Shown: positions 1 through 15,050 of the stretch, piece after piece
Layout: every line of letters starts with the position of its first letter
Position numbering within the stretch: the stretch's first letter is position 1
Assembly (NCBI GenBank): GCA_019828595.1
Contig: JAHQRK010000001.1
Span: 1,798,001 to 1,862,000 of the forward strand
Direction: 5' to 3'
From: Aphanomyces cochlioides
Taxonomy: Eukaryota > Oomycota > Saprolegniomycetes > Saprolegniales > Verrucalvaceae
Length of the DNA stretch: 64,000 bases
Notes under the pieces: model-generated
What the model was told of the DNA's origin: nothing
The model's input: the letters and a program-made list of their open reading frames with translations, nothing else
Databases searched by the model: none
Position numbers and translations under genes: made by a program

Positions 1-1806
1 ACTTTGTAAGGCGTCGCGTTCAAAGGCCGCATGATGTCTTCACGCATGTTTGCAACTTGGTCTTTGACGTAATTGCGGATGTCTTCCAACGAGGGAAGTT
101 CACCAACAATGCCTTCCTTTTCACCATCCCAAACAAGGCTGTGGAGTGGTATGACGGACGATGGAGTCACGTTCACGCGCACCATTTCGTCAAAAGGATG
201 ACGGCAGAGCATCTTCTCACCAGGCACGGGATCAGCTTCATCGCAGCCCATCATGATATCCAAGATGGGACTGCCGTTGGCACCGATCAAACGGAAGGCT
301 TTCTTGCGGCCGGGAATGGTTACTTTGCTAGATTCTTGCGACAGCTTGATGCGTGGCTGGCCAGCAATTTGGACCAATTTGTACACCATGCCCAATGCAG
401 GTTGCGCTTGGCACGTGACCAAATGTGTACCAATACCATAACTGTCGATTTCATGGCCTTGTTCGTTCAACGAATTGAGAACAGCTTCATTGATGTCGTT
501 GGAGGCAACAATAGAAAGAGTCTTGAAAGATTCGACGTTGAAGTCTTCAGCTGTCTTGACGAACATACGGCGAGCTTGCTTGGACAAATACGCCAAATCC
601 CCACTATCCAAACGAATACCCAAAGGCTATGTAAGGACGCAGTCAGCATCAAAGCAGTAGAGAAGGTTGCACCTTGTAACCCAATTCATTCAATGCCAAG
701 GCAACGCATAAAAAGTTTGGTACTCCCGACTAAACAAAGTCATTCGATTGTCGAGTTGACGAACTACCGTCAATGTGTCGTAAGTATCGACCAAGGCAAG
801 GAAGCCATGGGGAAATGCCACTGCATAAGAAATGAAGCCAGCCAATTCACCCTACCAAGGAATTTAAGGAATAAAAACATTGACAAACTTACGTCATTGG
901 TGTCCAAGAAGCCAAGCTTGCGTCGGTATTGCAGAGTCAGTTCCTTGAGGTTGTGATTTCCGACGTGTGTGACTTTAACATCATCCAAATCACGGTGAGC
1001 TTGGACGAAGGCGTGTGCATGCGTTCCCTTGATTGGGATGCCAAAAAGCTTGCCTGCCAAGACATTGCTTGTGCCGTGGAAACCAGCCATGTACGAGTAA
1101 CGCGAGGCGGAAATACCACCATCTGGTCCTTGAGCGCGGCGCAAACCAAATTCCAATAGGATTTTGCCCTTGCCAGCAGCCTTGATGAAACGAGTAGCGT
1201 TTGTCGCCATCAAACTTGCGTAGTTCAAAAGATTTAGAAGACTAGTTTCAAGCAATTGGGTAATGCCCAAGTGACCTTCAACGCGCAAGACAGGAATCCG
1301 GGGAAAAGCGATCGTGCCTTCCTTCAACGAGTACACCTACAAAAGACATCATTAACATCAAGTAATTTCAACGACAATTACCTTGACATGTTCGCAGGTG
1401 AGTGTGCGAAGCCATTCAAAGAAACCAGGTTCGGTGGTTGCTGGCAAGACACTTTGCAAATATTCAATATCACTGTCTTCAAATTTGAATGAATTGAGGA
1501 AACCGAGGACCTACACACGGATTCAGTCGAAACATGCGCCAAAATCGAGTACATACTTCTTCCAAGCCCGCAAAGACGGTAAATTCACCGTGGAAGGGGT
1601 TCTTGCGGAAAAACAAGTCAAAAACAGCTTGTTCTTCATGGCGACCGACTTTCCAGTATGCATACGCCCTTTAAAACAACGAGACGATGAGATATTCCCA
1701 CAGAGACTCTATCATACATTGTAATTTGATACAAGTCGGTAAGGAGAGGCGTCACGAGCGCATTCGTTGGACGCGCATCGGCTGTTTGCTTGGTCGGGTT
1801 TGCCAT
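1..1806 (-). CDS. NAPRT: Nicotinate phosphoribosyltransferase, C-terminus cut by window edge
   Basis: Converts nicotinate plus PRPP to nicotinate mononucleotide in the cytosolic NAD salvage (Preiss-Handler) pathway. The ATG at 1806-1804 opens [13 protein letters not shown] and the first exon ends in [10 protein letters not shown], the family N-terminal signature. It continues [25 protein letters not shown] after an intron at 1717-1669. Further introns lie at 1556-1511 and 1381-1337 and leave the frame open; more occur below 893. Later exons carry [21 protein letters not shown], the [16 protein letters not shown] motif (here [12 protein letters not shown]) and [12 protein letters not shown], all hallmarks of the family. 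The reading frame still runs at base 1, so the last exon(s) lie outside. Identity is seen directly from motifs; the exon borders are my splice reading. No promoter palindrome like that of other genes here was seen. Confidence 0.93.
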
Positions 1807-2089
1807 GATCTGTTCTTAATGGCAGAAAAAAGAATGACATCCACGGACAGAACACCGACGTACAGCCATGTACTTTGTAAAAGACGTACATTTGTATGCT
1901 ATCACTGTTAAATATTGAAACAAGTAAACACGAGTTGAAGGTACAATGTACGATTAAACAGATGTACGAAAATACTGTCGTTACTGGTACAGTACAAGGC
2001 GATGATAAAAAGGCTTGCGCCATGTCTGACAGGCGACTCGACAGCCCGAGCAGTTGCTGATGGCGACCATGGACATGCACGAGGGTTTT

Positions 2090-5000
2090 TTATTCCCCCA
2101 AGAAGAGAGCGACACCACCAACGATCCATTTCGAAGGATCTCCTGATATAGGCAGTGAAATCTCGACGAGCATCCGTTCGCGCGAGGTCGAATAGTAGAG
2201 TGGAACTTTGATGTAGGTGTCCTTGGCATACGGTTCTCTTTCATCTTCCCGCGTGTAGGCGATATAACACGTGGGAACAGAAATCAATTCTTGCGCATCG
2301 GATGTGGACTCTTGGAGAGAACCACCTTCGAAGGATGCGCCTTGGAGCAACAGTCCGCCTATGGCATACCACTCAAACGATCCGCTCGTCGTCTTGTCTT
2401 TTTCCCAACACGACAAGAGTTTCATTCCATCCATGGAGCACTTGAGCGTTCGAGCTGCTTGTTGCCTCAATGCATTGAGAAACGTGCCTGGCTGGAGGAC
2501 ATCCGAGAGATCCAGTGGGCGAGTCAGTAGCGTTCCCTTTGCGCAATCTTCCTTCCACTCATTAAGTGCGCGTTTTCGCAATGCCAACGACCGTAGCCAC
2601 ACTTGGACAACTTCACTTGCTTCCCATCTATTGCTCCACTCGGCAGGAACTTGCCCTACCAACAGCGCTGCGGCAATCATTTGAATTGCCGGCGTGAGGA
2701 GACCAGTGCCGTAAATGACCTTCTTGAGGCTCTGGAGGCCATTGTTGACGTGGATGGCCAAATCTGTTGCTGCTGCATTCTCCATAGCTACAAATGCTTC
2801 GACAGGAGTGACCACCTTGTTGTCCTTTGATCCATGGGCAGATGCAGCTTCAAAGTTAAAGGAACCAGTCAGCTTCGTCCAATTTTCAATGAGTGGGCCG
2901 AGCAGCACGCGCCATTTCTCACGATCAAACTTACTGCTGGCCTGTTCGCTGCTTGTCAGAGTCCGAAGTTGCGCAATGACAGCTGACGACGCAGTTCGCT
3001 GCACAGATCGCTCAATGTTGTCTGGAAGACCAAACGTCCGCGGTGGGTCAGCATCGGGCAGATGATCAATCAAAGCAACAAAATCATCGCGCGAGTCGCT
3101 TGACGGCATCTTCAGTCCCTTGGTCAGATTCGCCTTGCCCGTCACGACATCCGTTCCAAAGTAGATTTGAAGGTAGCACCGAAGGACTCGCAAGTCGTAT
3201 GGATTGTCAATGCGACCGCCGTAGATTGCATTCTCCATCAGTCCGTGGATTGTGTGCCAGTCGATTTCCTTGGCTTGGCTCAGGTTCTCCATGACGTTGA
3301 GACCTGCGCGGAGATCGCCGAAACTAAATTCGTAAAACTTGGTCCAGCCTTGTGGAATATACGTGCGGCGTTCCTGAAGCATGGCATGGAAGAAGGCCAA
3401 GAGGAAGAGCAATTGCATTCGTTGCACTGACGACGGCGAGTCGACGGAAAACGAAGCATACGTGCGTTGGAGATTTTTCTTCAGACCCGGTGGAGACTCA
3501 AATGTGACTTTGAGGCTCTGCTCAAGCAAGATGAGCGGAAATGCGTCGTGGGACTCTGTCGTACACCAAAGGCGGAACTTGTGATGAGGTGTGAGGCTGT
3601 TGAGCTCTTTCTCGAGCACGACAAGCCATGCGACGACCAAGTGAAGATTCTGAAGGCAGAGCCACTCTCCATTCTCCGCGGTGGATCGAAGCAGAGTGAG
3701 AGCTTTTTCTTGCTGCCCACCGCCCATGGCGACTTCAAAGTAATGCTCTCTGCCAACGACTTCCGTTGCAACTTCTTCCAGTTCTTTCGATGGATCTGCA
3801 CCAGCGGTCGTAATGAGCAAGACGGGGGTTGTGCTGGATGCCTCCGACGTGCAAAGATCCTTGAGATCGAGCGCAGGAGGCGTGAGCGACTTGATCTTCA
3901 GCAGCGTGCAAATGAAGTTCTGGATTGCACTCTGAAGGCGATCTGGGCGTAGTGCTTGGACAACAAGAACACGCTGGAATGGACTGAGCGCCTTTTCAAT
4001 TTTCTGGTGAAAGGCGACTTCACAATCCACGGCTTTGGACCAGCGTAGCCACAGATCGGGCGAATCGAATTTGAGATGCGCGGTGAGTTTCGGGAACGTC
4101 TCGACGAAGAGCGTGTATGCGTCGCGACGGTCTGCAGCCGCCCATTCGGGTAATGGCGCTTCTTTCTTGATATCAGAGAGCAAGTCGCCGACGAAATACT
4201 CCCATTCCTTCTCCTCAAAGGCGTCAGGGTGCATGCCATGAATCAAATGAAGGCCAAACATGGGGCGGTGCTCCTTGAAGAGAGAGCGCCCAACGTACAT
4301 GAGCACTTTGGTTTCGAGCATGGGAGAAAGACGCTGAATTCGTTCCTTCACAGTCGCAACATCTATCTTGGCGGTCAACGTCGCCTTGAAGAGCCCAATA
4401 AAGCTAGCAAGTGAGAACCGGTACATGTGATTCACACTGTGAAGCGCTTTGACGAGGAAGAAGAGCCGGGCACCGTCGGCTGCAAATGGTGCATAGATTG
4501 CTCGTTGTTCGTCCAGCTCTTGTGATTTCGTGGCCGATTTTTGGAGTGCGCTCTCGATATCAGCGCTTGTAGCTTTGGTCCGCGTCAAGCTTTCAATCAG
4601 CGTCGTGTTGTCCAAAATATCGCCTTCGGACGTGGCCAATGCTTCGAGAAGTTGCTTTTCAAGCGAAGCCAGCTGGACTTTAAACTCTTCCTCGCTACGA
4701 AGGAGCTCGCTCTTTTGAGCTTCGAGCTCTGGTTGCTCATTTTGAATTGTCACGCCAAGCAACTGGCCTTCCAGACCAGACTTGGTCACTGTGAAATTGA
4801 CAACATTCACGATGGCTTGAGCATCAGGCGGCAGTTCTGGATCAGGATTGCGAGTGACCAAAACCATTCGGAAGTTGTCATTGTAGTCAATGTCTTTGTC
4901 CCCGAGCCGCACGATAAATCGCGGCCCCTGGTGATTCAGGTCACGTCGAATGAGTGGATACAAGTACGCTTCGACGAAGTCCACTTCTAGAATGACGAGC

Positions 5001-8000
5001 GTCTTGCCAAAGCGGACAGCCTGCTCAACCAGCGAAACAAAGCGAGGTTCTTGAGACTGCACAACTGAGAGCGGTCGGCTTGCATCCTTGGCTAGATGGG
5101 CTTGAAGCCATCCCGTTGCGGCATTGGCAGGATCAATAATGAACGGCGTACGCTCTTTCGTGTAATGAACCACGAGGCCATTTTCCATGCTCAAGTTATC
5201 GGCGGGCAACCCCATGCTCTTCCACGTGAGAAGCTCCGACTCGGTGCTCATGAGTTTACGGTATTCAAACGTCGTGGAGGATTGAGTGGATGCGTCCCAT
5301 CCCTTGGCGATCGAATGCCGCTGCGTCTCCGAGCATTTTCCAAGGAAAGTCGTAAAACCCGAAGCCATGAGAAGTTTCATTGGGAGCTCCACGACACGAT
5401 TTTCAAGTTCCTTGACTTGGGCTGACCACCGAGTCTGCTCGCCGCCCAACTTTCCAAGTAGCCCTTGAGCTTTTTGCAGCGTGGACTCGGCTCTTTCAAG
5501 TCCAACGCGGAGAATCTCAGCTTCTTTGGTTTTTTCACCAAACAAGCTCTTCATTTCATCCACCTTGACATCGATTGCCTTGAGTTCGCTCTCGCAGGAA
5601 AGAAGACGAGCTTGCGATGCCTCGAGAGACCGCTTCGCCTCTGCTAAATCTGCTTCGAGAGGCTCAATCTTGGCCAAAACAATACTGTACTTCATGTTGG
5701 CTTTGACCCAAGCAGCGAGGGGAGCAGCGGCTACACTCACGCGATAAATGTTTTCGTGCTCAAACGATGAAGACTTTGCCTTGAGCAATTTGGTCACTGC
5801 TTTTGAGATCTCAGGCGTAATGCGTCGCGAATCGTAGTTTTGGATGTCTTCTTTGACGCCACGATTCCCGAGAAACTTCTTCATCGAGTTCCACGACGTG
5901 TCTTGAATCCCAAGTAACATTAATACCGCAGAGAGAACGTCGTGGATGGGCTCGGGTGGCATCTTTAGCGATCGAATTTCGTTGATGTTGTCGCTCTTGA
6001 TGTTGCCGACAGCTTGCTTGGCGGATTCAAGTACTGGGGTAATTTCGCTCAATTCATCTTCGATTTCACGCTTCCGACCATTTGTGGCCTCCTCGGCTTT
6101 GGCCAATTGCTTCTTTAAATCTTCCACCTCGCGGCGATTACCAGAGGCTCTGTCGAGCGCTCTTTTGATTTCGTCCATGGCTTGATCGGCGCTCACTTGT
6201 GCTGCACCAAGTTCTTTCTTTTTGACGACGGCAGACTTGCTCAATTCATCGACGGTCGCACTTGCTTCTTCCAATTTGGACAAACCGCTCTTGAGATGCT
6301 TCACTTCTGTCACAAGCTGCTTGGACTTTTCAGTGTAGAGGTCATTCCAAGTTTGGAGAAAGCTAATATATTCGCGCGGCGTCGCTCCAAACGTTTGGAC
6401 GGAATCGTAAATTATGTGCACCATATTGAGCAAGTGGACTTTTTGCACTTCGTCTTGAAGCAATTCCGATGAAGCCAAAAGCATCTCTGGAACTTTTTTC
6501 AAGCTATTTGCACTCCATTCACCCATCCAAATGATTGTGCATCGAGTATACAACGCAGGATTACTCTCACATTGTCGGACAAATTGGCTGTGTCTTGCGT
6601 CCATGCCAAGAACCACATGAAGGAACGTTTGAACGCGAGCGACAAAAAATTCGTACACTGTGCGGTATGCGATGGTGCTTTCCATCATCTTTTCTTTCAG
6701 TGGTCCTAGTAGAGGCTCCAATTCTTCATGGGTGTACAGTCCTGGGACTTCGCCAGCGCTGAGCAATGAGTTTGTTAATTCAAGAATGGCGTCTTCGACA
6801 AAATGGTGATCTTCCAAGTAGAGCACACTATGCTGCCCTTCGACTCCAGCACTGATTAAAATTGCCTTCAAGTCGACTTTGAAGGAGACAACATTGTAGT
6901 TGCGTGTCAAGTTTGGAGTGAAAAGCTTGTATCCGAGCATATGAGCAATCAGTGTCGTAGCAGTCCGTCGCCCAACTCCAGACTGACCGATGAGAAGCAT
7001 GGATCCACCCGCCTCGGTTAAAATGCGCTCGACGATCGCAACGTGGTCGAGAATCTCTTCAAAGAGGAGCATGTGGAGCTCCTTTTCTTCACGTTCATAG
7101 AGCACCATACCCTGCGCAATAACTTGCGAGAAATCTTCAGTGGCCATACGTCGCAATGGAACTATTGCCAGCTCATCTTCGGGGCGTTTCTGTCCAAGTG
7201 ACGTGAAGTATGAATCTTGCAGCTTAGCATGGTGTCGCCATTGAGTTTTGAGAATCGTGTTCAGTGCCGAGTCGAATTTCGACTTGGAGTCGGCATCGAC
7301 GAGGCGGTCGCGGAAAAGCCGTCGTGCCTCGTATACCAGCACATCAAGAACTTCTTCTCCCGAGAGATCGTATCGCAGCAACCCGAATGTCCAACTCGTC
7401 AGATCGCGTGGCGTGAACAAATAATGCCTGTGATCATCCACGCTAAACTTGGATCGAATGCTCTCATAGAGCTCCACCATCGATCTCGCCAACTTATCAC
7501 GATTTGAATTGTCCTGAAGCGCACTCACAGCTTCTAAGAATGTCGAATAGACAGCGACAAGCTCATCTCCTGATGGGTAGTCCATGTACGCGACCCGAAC
7601 GATTGCTGTAAAACGTGTGGAGAGGACATGACGGCCAACTGTTGTCGCCGCATTCATGGATGCTACAATTTGAACTCGTTCAATACCAAGGAATTCAAGG
7701 TTTGGATCGTAGAAGCCCTCGAATGTAATCAATTGCTGGAGGAAAGCGATGAGCATGCATGTGTCGTACTGGTCTGGCTTTGGCAGATTGATATCTTTGA
7801 GATAGAGGACAAGACGATCGCCGTCTCGGGGACGATAAACGCGACCTTTGTTCGTAGAAAACAGCGAACAGCTTTGAGCAATTTTGGCAATCAAATGGTC
7901 TGCAGTTGTCTGCGCATTGCAGTGGAGAACGCTGAAACTTACGCCCTTGATTGACGAGAATGCCTGACGTATGAGCATATTTTTACCAGCACCTTCGGGA

Positions 8001-11000
8001 CCGACGACAATAAATGGCATCATTTTATCTACCCACGGTGCTACAATGTCCATACCACGCTGCATGCTGATCGTCTGGATGACAGAGGAGGCGCTGACCT
8101 TGGCGTCGTCGTATGTTGTTCGCTTCGTCTCATAGCTTGAAAACGACGAGCCAGAGCAAAAGCAATCCAAAGGGGCGCTGATGTCTGGTGGTCGCTCGTT
8201 TGAGAACATAAATACGGACTTGGCGAACGCTGCACGATGGGCCATGCTCAAGTTTGCTCCAAGTCCACGAATCAGAGCGACAACAAATTCAGATTTCGTG
8301 GTAGCGCCAGCGACGTGGGATAATCCATTCATGATGGTGCCAACGGTTGTCGTCGCGACTGTTTTATCGAATTTTGCCACTTCGTCAATTGCCAAAACAA
8401 AGAGTTCATCAATCCATTTCGATAAATTGTCACTGTTTGGCTGAGTTTTGAGCCATTTTGACACGAGTCGCTTCATATCCATATCCTAAGAAATGTTGAG
8501 GGGAAAGAGTAAAGACTGCCGCCGTTTACCTCGTCCGACAAAAAGATCATGCCCATGCGTGAAATCGTGGCTGGAGACGCGAAACGAAGATCATGCGTTT
8601 CAAAGATAAAGTTGACATTGGGTCCGAAGTTGATGCGCTCTCCGTTTGGCAATGTCAACAAGTGATTGTCATCCAAGACAGAATTCAACGATTCAATCCA
8701 CTCGGGATCAACATCTCCGTCGCATACAATCCATGAACGTGTTGTCTCGGGCTCCTTGACCACTTTTCGAGCTGCATCGGTGAGTACGCCATCGTGCCAT
8801 TCACGAGTGTCAAGGTCCATGTGCCCCAAGAGTCGTTCACGTGGCATTGACTTTGGGTTCATCACGTGTGTCTTAACAAGTTGACCACATTGAATCATGG
8901 CTGTCTGGAGGACTTGCCACACAGTACTCTTTCCACTACCAGAAGGACCGACGACGACACAACCCATGCGTTGGTCCAAGCTTTCCTTCAACTGGAGCAT
9001 CTTGCGGATTTGGAGATCGTCGACTTGGCAACAAAATGGTTTCTTCTCCATCACTTCACGAATTGCAGCTTCCAAGTCCCCACCAGAAATATCAGCAGAC
9101 TCGATGCCTGGGAAAACATCTCCAATGAGTGCAAGAAATCGTTGCGAGTCGCCAAACGTGAGCTTGGATAGAGTATTGATACGAACAGCTTTGATGAGAA
9201 TTTCAGTCTCTTGCGCTGCTGTCATTCGAGTCGATGATTCCTTTTTCGCCATTTGGAGAAGCTTTCCAGCAGTACTTAGCACGGCTTTCAGAGCACGCAA
9301 TCCCCAATCGTAATGTTGCTGGGGTGTTAATAGTTGTCGACTGAGAGTGTAGAGTGACACAACTTTGGACGCAATATCCTTGGCTTCGCTGAAACCTTCC
9401 GACGATAAAACGACCTCGGCGATCAAATTGTTATCAGGACGTCCCATCGCCACGGGGCGAAAGAGAGCTTTCAAGTTGTCTGGCAGCTTGGATCGACCGC
9501 CATATCCTTTACCAGCTGGATTCAACGTGACGAAGATACCAGCATTAAAATCGACCTCGACATGGCGATTTAACAAAGAAATGGATGCGACATGGTTCTT
9601 GATAGCGTCCTGAATAAGCTGAATTTGCTGGGAAATAGCACTGAGCTGGTCTTCTTTAAGTCGATTGAACTCATCAAAGCATCCCCACGCACCACATTTG
9701 ACCAAACCAATGAAGATTCTTCCCATACTCTGGAAATCAATTCCTTCGTCACAATTGAAAACGAGCACTTGGCGGCCAAATTGGCCACCGAGGGCTTTCA
9801 CACTTTCCGTTTTGCCTGTACCGGCAGGGCCGTAGGGATTTCCCCCGAAGCCCATGTGCATACCCTGAGTAAGCGTTAAGTAGCACTTGTCAGTAAGTGG
9901 AGTATGTACAAGCTTGGGTGCATTCCCTTGATATTCGTAAGTGTATGTGAAAACTGCATCGTTCATCTTAATAACGCATTGATTGTTCTTGTCGAGATAG
10001 AACCGCAATTGTTTCTGCCACGTCCAATCGGATAGTGACTTTGTGTCGACGAGTTGATCGCAAACATCGATGTGGTGAACCAAATCCAATACGAGAGCTT
10101 TCACCTTTAGATGCATCAATGGCTCGTGGCTTAGATCAAGCGATGTAAGTTCACGAAGAGTTTCTTGCAACGTGGCTTTCAACTCTGAAATCGTACCATT
10201 TTTAATTGCTGTCTCGCATTGTGAGTTGAATCGAATTTGCTCTGCCAAGCATAAAACTTGCGACGGGTATTCAGCATAATCCGGGCTCGATGCACCGACA
10301 GCTTTGACAACCAGATTTTTTAGCGTTTTGCGCATTTCAGTTGTTAGAGCTTCCAGCCACTCTTCCACAGCGCTCGTGATAGTAACCGGTGAATTTAGTA
10401 CGACTTTCTCCTGAGCACTGCTGCACATGGCGACGATTTGATCCTTTTTTTCGCTGAACTCGACTCTGTGGATGCCTTGATACAATTTCTTCAAGTGAGT
10501 TTGTATGACGGCTGGGTTTTGTGACTGGCCGAGAATTTCGAGGAGATCTTCATCTCCAATGAAGTAGAATCGTGGAAACCGAGATCTCTTTTCCTCTAAA
10601 AAGTCTGCCAACGCTTTCTGGCATCTCTCCAGCTGATCCACCATTGTTGAAAGGCGATCGTGCAATTGAGGGAAGAGCATATCGTCTGCCAAATTGAACA
10701 ACTTTGGATCAGTTTCTATCGAGCGCATAATATCTCGAAATTCATCGTCTACGCGCTTAAAGCGAGTGGCCTCTGAGGGCAAAGCACCCTTTCCAAAGAT
10801 GGGCTCCAAGTAAACCCACTTGCGTTGAATAATATTCAGTTGAACTAGGCACTGGTCCAGTAGTGCCATCTTTGTTTCGTATTGACTTGCTTGATCAGCA
10901 AAAGGTTTGAAGAATTGGGATTCCTTGAGCGAAGCCAACAACGATTGATTATCTCCCAGTTGCAAAGTGATGTCTACAAGGCTATAAGCATGCAGAATTG

Positions 11001-14000
11001 CACTTTTATAATACCTTTCCACTCTTTGATGATGGAACACGTTTTTCCATCTTGTTCATGTTGCAACAGAGAAAGCTCAGCTGTTTGAGTCCAAGCCCGT
11101 AACTCCTGCAAAGCGTCACGGATTGTCACTTCACCTTGTGCACGAGCATGAAGCACTTTAACAAATTGCAAAGTAGCTTGAGATTCGAGCGCCTCAAGAC
11201 ATTGTAAGAAATGCCCAACAGTCAATTGAACCAGAGTGACACCCTTAGGGATCCCCAGCTTGTGGAAGAGCTGTGTCCAGTGCTCGTCTTTAAATGGATC
11301 CCCTCGACACAATTTAAGTGATGGCATCGCACGTTTGATATGCCCACAATGGTCCAATATACGATCCACAACACTAGTGCGCTCGGTAGACTTCAGTTTT
11401 TCGGCCCATTTCGCAGCTACATCAGCTAAGTCGAACATCTTTTCTCGAAATGTGATCCAATCTTGCTTGGCGAGACCATCAATTTCACCATTGTACTCTT
11501 TGTACATGGACCAATTCAATTCAACTCGTGCAATATCCACCTCCAAAGCCGGTACTCCTACAACATCGATAAAACAAGATTAAGCTAGACATCGACCATA
11601 CCGTCAAACTGAGGAACAGCCATTTGGAAAGTGTTGCAATTATCCACCAAAACTTTCGAGCGACCAACAATGTCGTTAAATTGCTCGCGCCATTCAAGCA
11701 TTGCGTCGTAGATTTTTTGGATAGCCTCATCATCCCATGTTGTCGTTTCTGTGGGCCGCAGTGCAGACCATCGCTGGGAAAACTTTTCAATCTCTTGGTT
11801 ACACTCAATGATCTTCGCCTCAATTTCCCCTTTCAAGCTTTCACGCTGCTCTTCGATCATCTCGTTAAATGCTTCGAGAGCAATCTCAAAGTTTTCCCAC
11901 TTTGACGGAATTTGCGACAAGCGAAAGACTACTTCGCTCGTATCAATACTTCCACCAGCCGAGCTCAAAAGAAGTGTTTTCTTCTTTTCGGCTTTTTGAA
12001 CAAGTGCTTGGAATTTGGACTTTTGGTTGTCGATTTCTTTCCAGTCGTTCTTTGCTTGGCCAATTTCCTCAATGCTATGAGGGCGTTTATTGAGCTTTTC
12101 CATTGAAGTGTCAAGATATTCCTCCACCAATTTTAAGTGCCCAGTGAGACTTTTGCGCAGACTTATGAGCAAGCAGTCTTGTAGTCGACTCAGGTATTCA
12201 TCCAGTGATGACTTAAATGGAACAAGAGAGACGCTGATACAGTCAACTTTGACAAAATCTGGAATTTTGTCGCTATCCTTTCGTTTTGCTTTGAGTGTCT
12301 TCAAATTGATCTCCCAATCAGCCACTTCACTCAACGTACTTTCCATCATGGCGTCCAAATCCGCAGCTTGTGTTAAAAATGTCCAGCTCTCGTAATCTTT
12401 TAGCACACTTTCCAACTTTGACAACAGGAGCTCGCCATTTTGGTACACTGTAACAATATTGGATGCATTCATATCACACATATTTGCAAACACTTGAGGG
12501 TTGGCAAATCCCTTAAACACAGCAGGACGACCGATGAATTTTTTCATCGCTTTGTAGTAATTAGCGCGCAATTCCTCAATCGGTGGTTTGAAGTGCAAGG
12601 CACCTTTCTGGGGAAAGACCACTTCGACTTTAATTTCAGGTAAATTTTCGTTCAAGCTTTCGAGACCAATTTGATAGCCTGCTTCGAGGACCTTGTAAAG
12701 TTGATGATCCCAGTAGAGTAACCATTTCTTGGTCAATGATGAATCATACTTCTTTATTGTGGTTGTGATGAAAGTCTTGATCGTATCGTACTTATCCTTC
12801 CATTTCTCTGGAAATCGGAGCAAATCGACGTCCATTAATGCCACCAGCTCTTCACCGATTTTTTCGTGAGCTCGACGAAGCTTTCGATTTTCAATTGAGA
12901 GAGAGTCAGCAGCCTGCTGCAGTTGCCGCACATACTCTTCACACTCTTCTAGGTTGTTCCACGTGACGTCAATTTGTTTCGGCTTAGAGGTTTTTGTGGT
13001 GGTGGGAGTCTTGACACCAGGTCGCTTGACAATCTCTTCAAATGCGACCAATGCATCGAGTAACATTGGTTTTTGCTCTTCGATGATTTGGCTCTCCATG
13101 TTGTTGTAGAAATTAGCGACTTTCTTGAGTGTCACGCCATATCGATAGTATTTTTCAGCTTCAGACGCTACCTCCATGATTCTTGGTGGAACCCACGGCC
13201 GCTTTCCTTGATCGTTGCTGTTTAGCTCCATTAATTGACGAACGTCACGAAGCAATGTCACGAGAAATTCGCTATAATTGACGGTCAAGTTACCAGACTT
13301 GTCGATTTCCATCAGGCGTCCACTCAGTTTCAATGACGAATCTTTTGAGTTAAGATGTTCTTCAACCTCTTCTTGCCACGACCTGATGTGCTCGGTGATG
13401 GTGCCGCTTACTTTCTGTAGCACTTGGTCGGCAGCTTTCTTCAGACCAGCAAATCCAGCTAAGTCCTCAAGGACTGAGGTTGCCAAGGCGAGAATATTGC
13501 TGATTCGATTTGCTAGCATTGTACCCCACACAATGTAGTTTACCTTGCCAGACAAATTCTTTCCGCATGGTGCCTCATCGTTCGACCTGCTTTCAAAATC
13601 GCTGCCCAGTTGATCAATTTGTGCAAGAATTTGAGCCAAAAGAGTATCGCGCTCACCTGACAACGCTCGGCTAATCGCTGGTCGTTTCAAGAGAGCTCGA
13701 TACTGTTGCAAGTACCGCAATGCAGTTGTTGGCTTGCCGAGAACGGTGGCCATCCGCTCCCGCAAGTGTGCACCAGCTTGGCTCTCAATCGGACCAAGGA
13801 GAGTTTCAAATTCTTTCACAGCGTTTTGCCATGCCTTGACTGTGTAGGGATTGTACTGAAGTGGTTGAACACGATTAAAAGTTTCAAAGCACGTCGAGCT
13901 CAAAGCCTTGTCACCAGATAGAGACACGAGCTCTTCATATGTGGTACGCAGTCGTAAGACTTCCTCAAGACGCTGAATAAGAGGCGGTAAGATTGTGTCC

Positions 14001-14989
14001 GCATGGGTAGGTCCATGCCAAGGATGTTCAGAATACGAAGGCCAAAACGTGCCCGATAGTTGCTCCATGTAGCCCATCCATTTTTCACATAAGGCAATAG
14101 ATTGAGTCAAAGTAACTTGCACGGCATGGAATGGTCCCTTCCACACATTCAAAACACTGGCCTTCATAACGATGAAGCTACGTTGTTACGTTAGCGTTAA
14201 AGACATACAAAGAAGAGCGAACCTGTTCAATGCGTGGTCAACAAGACCAAAGAAATGAACCATACGTTTCTGAGGATACTGTGCATCACCTTCCAAGTCG
14301 GCGCGCCACATGTCGTCGACTGAATTATTCGTGTCATCCAACAGCTCTCCCATTTCGTCAAAGCTAAGCGTCTCAAGTGAGCTGTAGCGTGATTGAATGG
14401 CATCGAGGGAGCTGCTAAATTTCGAACTTCGTTCACGCTCGCGTCCATGCATATTCTTCTCCCAGAATTGAGCTTCGTCTTGAACTGTCACGATGCCAAA
14501 GAGATTCATATGACCACTGCTAGCGCCCTTTTCGCGCACAGTTGATTGTAGTCCAGCATCCAATTCGAGTAAGGTTTCCTTCAGTTTCTCTGATAGCTTA
14601 GCACTTCCAATATTGAGAAGCAGTGGCGCGTAGATTTTGTTGACGGATTGATACAAGCTGAAGAGAGGTGACGTCGACAGTGTTGACACCTGGATATTTG
14701 TTGATAAATTGTCAGCTGTCAACGGCTGTGGTAGAGTTTTGACTAGCAGGATAGCTTGAGATGGAGTATCTGGTTGATTGTTTTCCTCCCATTGTACCGA
14801 TGTTGAAAGCGATATCTTTTTGTCAGCTCCAAGACGCACTTGTAGAACATTGCAAGCGGTGTCATCCAGGAAACTTGAAAGCGCATGGTCGTCCTGGATC
14901 TGCTTGACGTCAGCTTCTTTGTCTCGCCACATGGACTCCAGGAGCTGAAGGACATACGAACGGCGCTCATCTTCACCTTCACGTCCCAT
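2090..14989 (-). CDS. DYNC2H1: Cytoplasmic dynein 2 heavy chain (retrograde IFT motor)
   Basis: Motor subunit of IFT dynein, moving intraflagellar-transport trains from flagellar tip to base. Five exons by my splice reading: 14989-14223, 14177-11602, 11557-11015, 10973-8530, 8485-2090. They join in frame to about 4,241 aa, close to the usual 4,300. The AAA1 P-loop GPAGTGKTES lies near residue 1677, followed by the LVFNCDEGIDF and CGAWGCFDEFNRL segments characteristic of the dynein-2 branch. AAA2 has GPSGSGKST (~1968), AAA3 GPEGAGKN (~2268) and AAA4 GQSGVGRRT (~2604), where Arg replaces the Walker lysine, as I recall for this family. A coiled-coil stalk follows, and the C-terminus has YIPQGWTKFYEFS and NAIYGGRID. 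Dynein-2, rather than dynein-1 or axonemal, is favoured by these motifs. I chose the ATG at 14989 because upstream in-frame codons are only TTG. Confidence 0.95.
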
Positions 14990-15050
14990 ATTTTCACGAG
15001 AATTCCAATTTGTGACTGTTGAAGCTCGCGCCAACAGGCACAAAAGGTCA

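Noticed and set aside
2090..8482. Many open frames on the plus strand opposite the dynein gene
   Set aside because: They are antisense shadows of a 6.4-kb coding exon; none has its own motif and they lack suitable starts.
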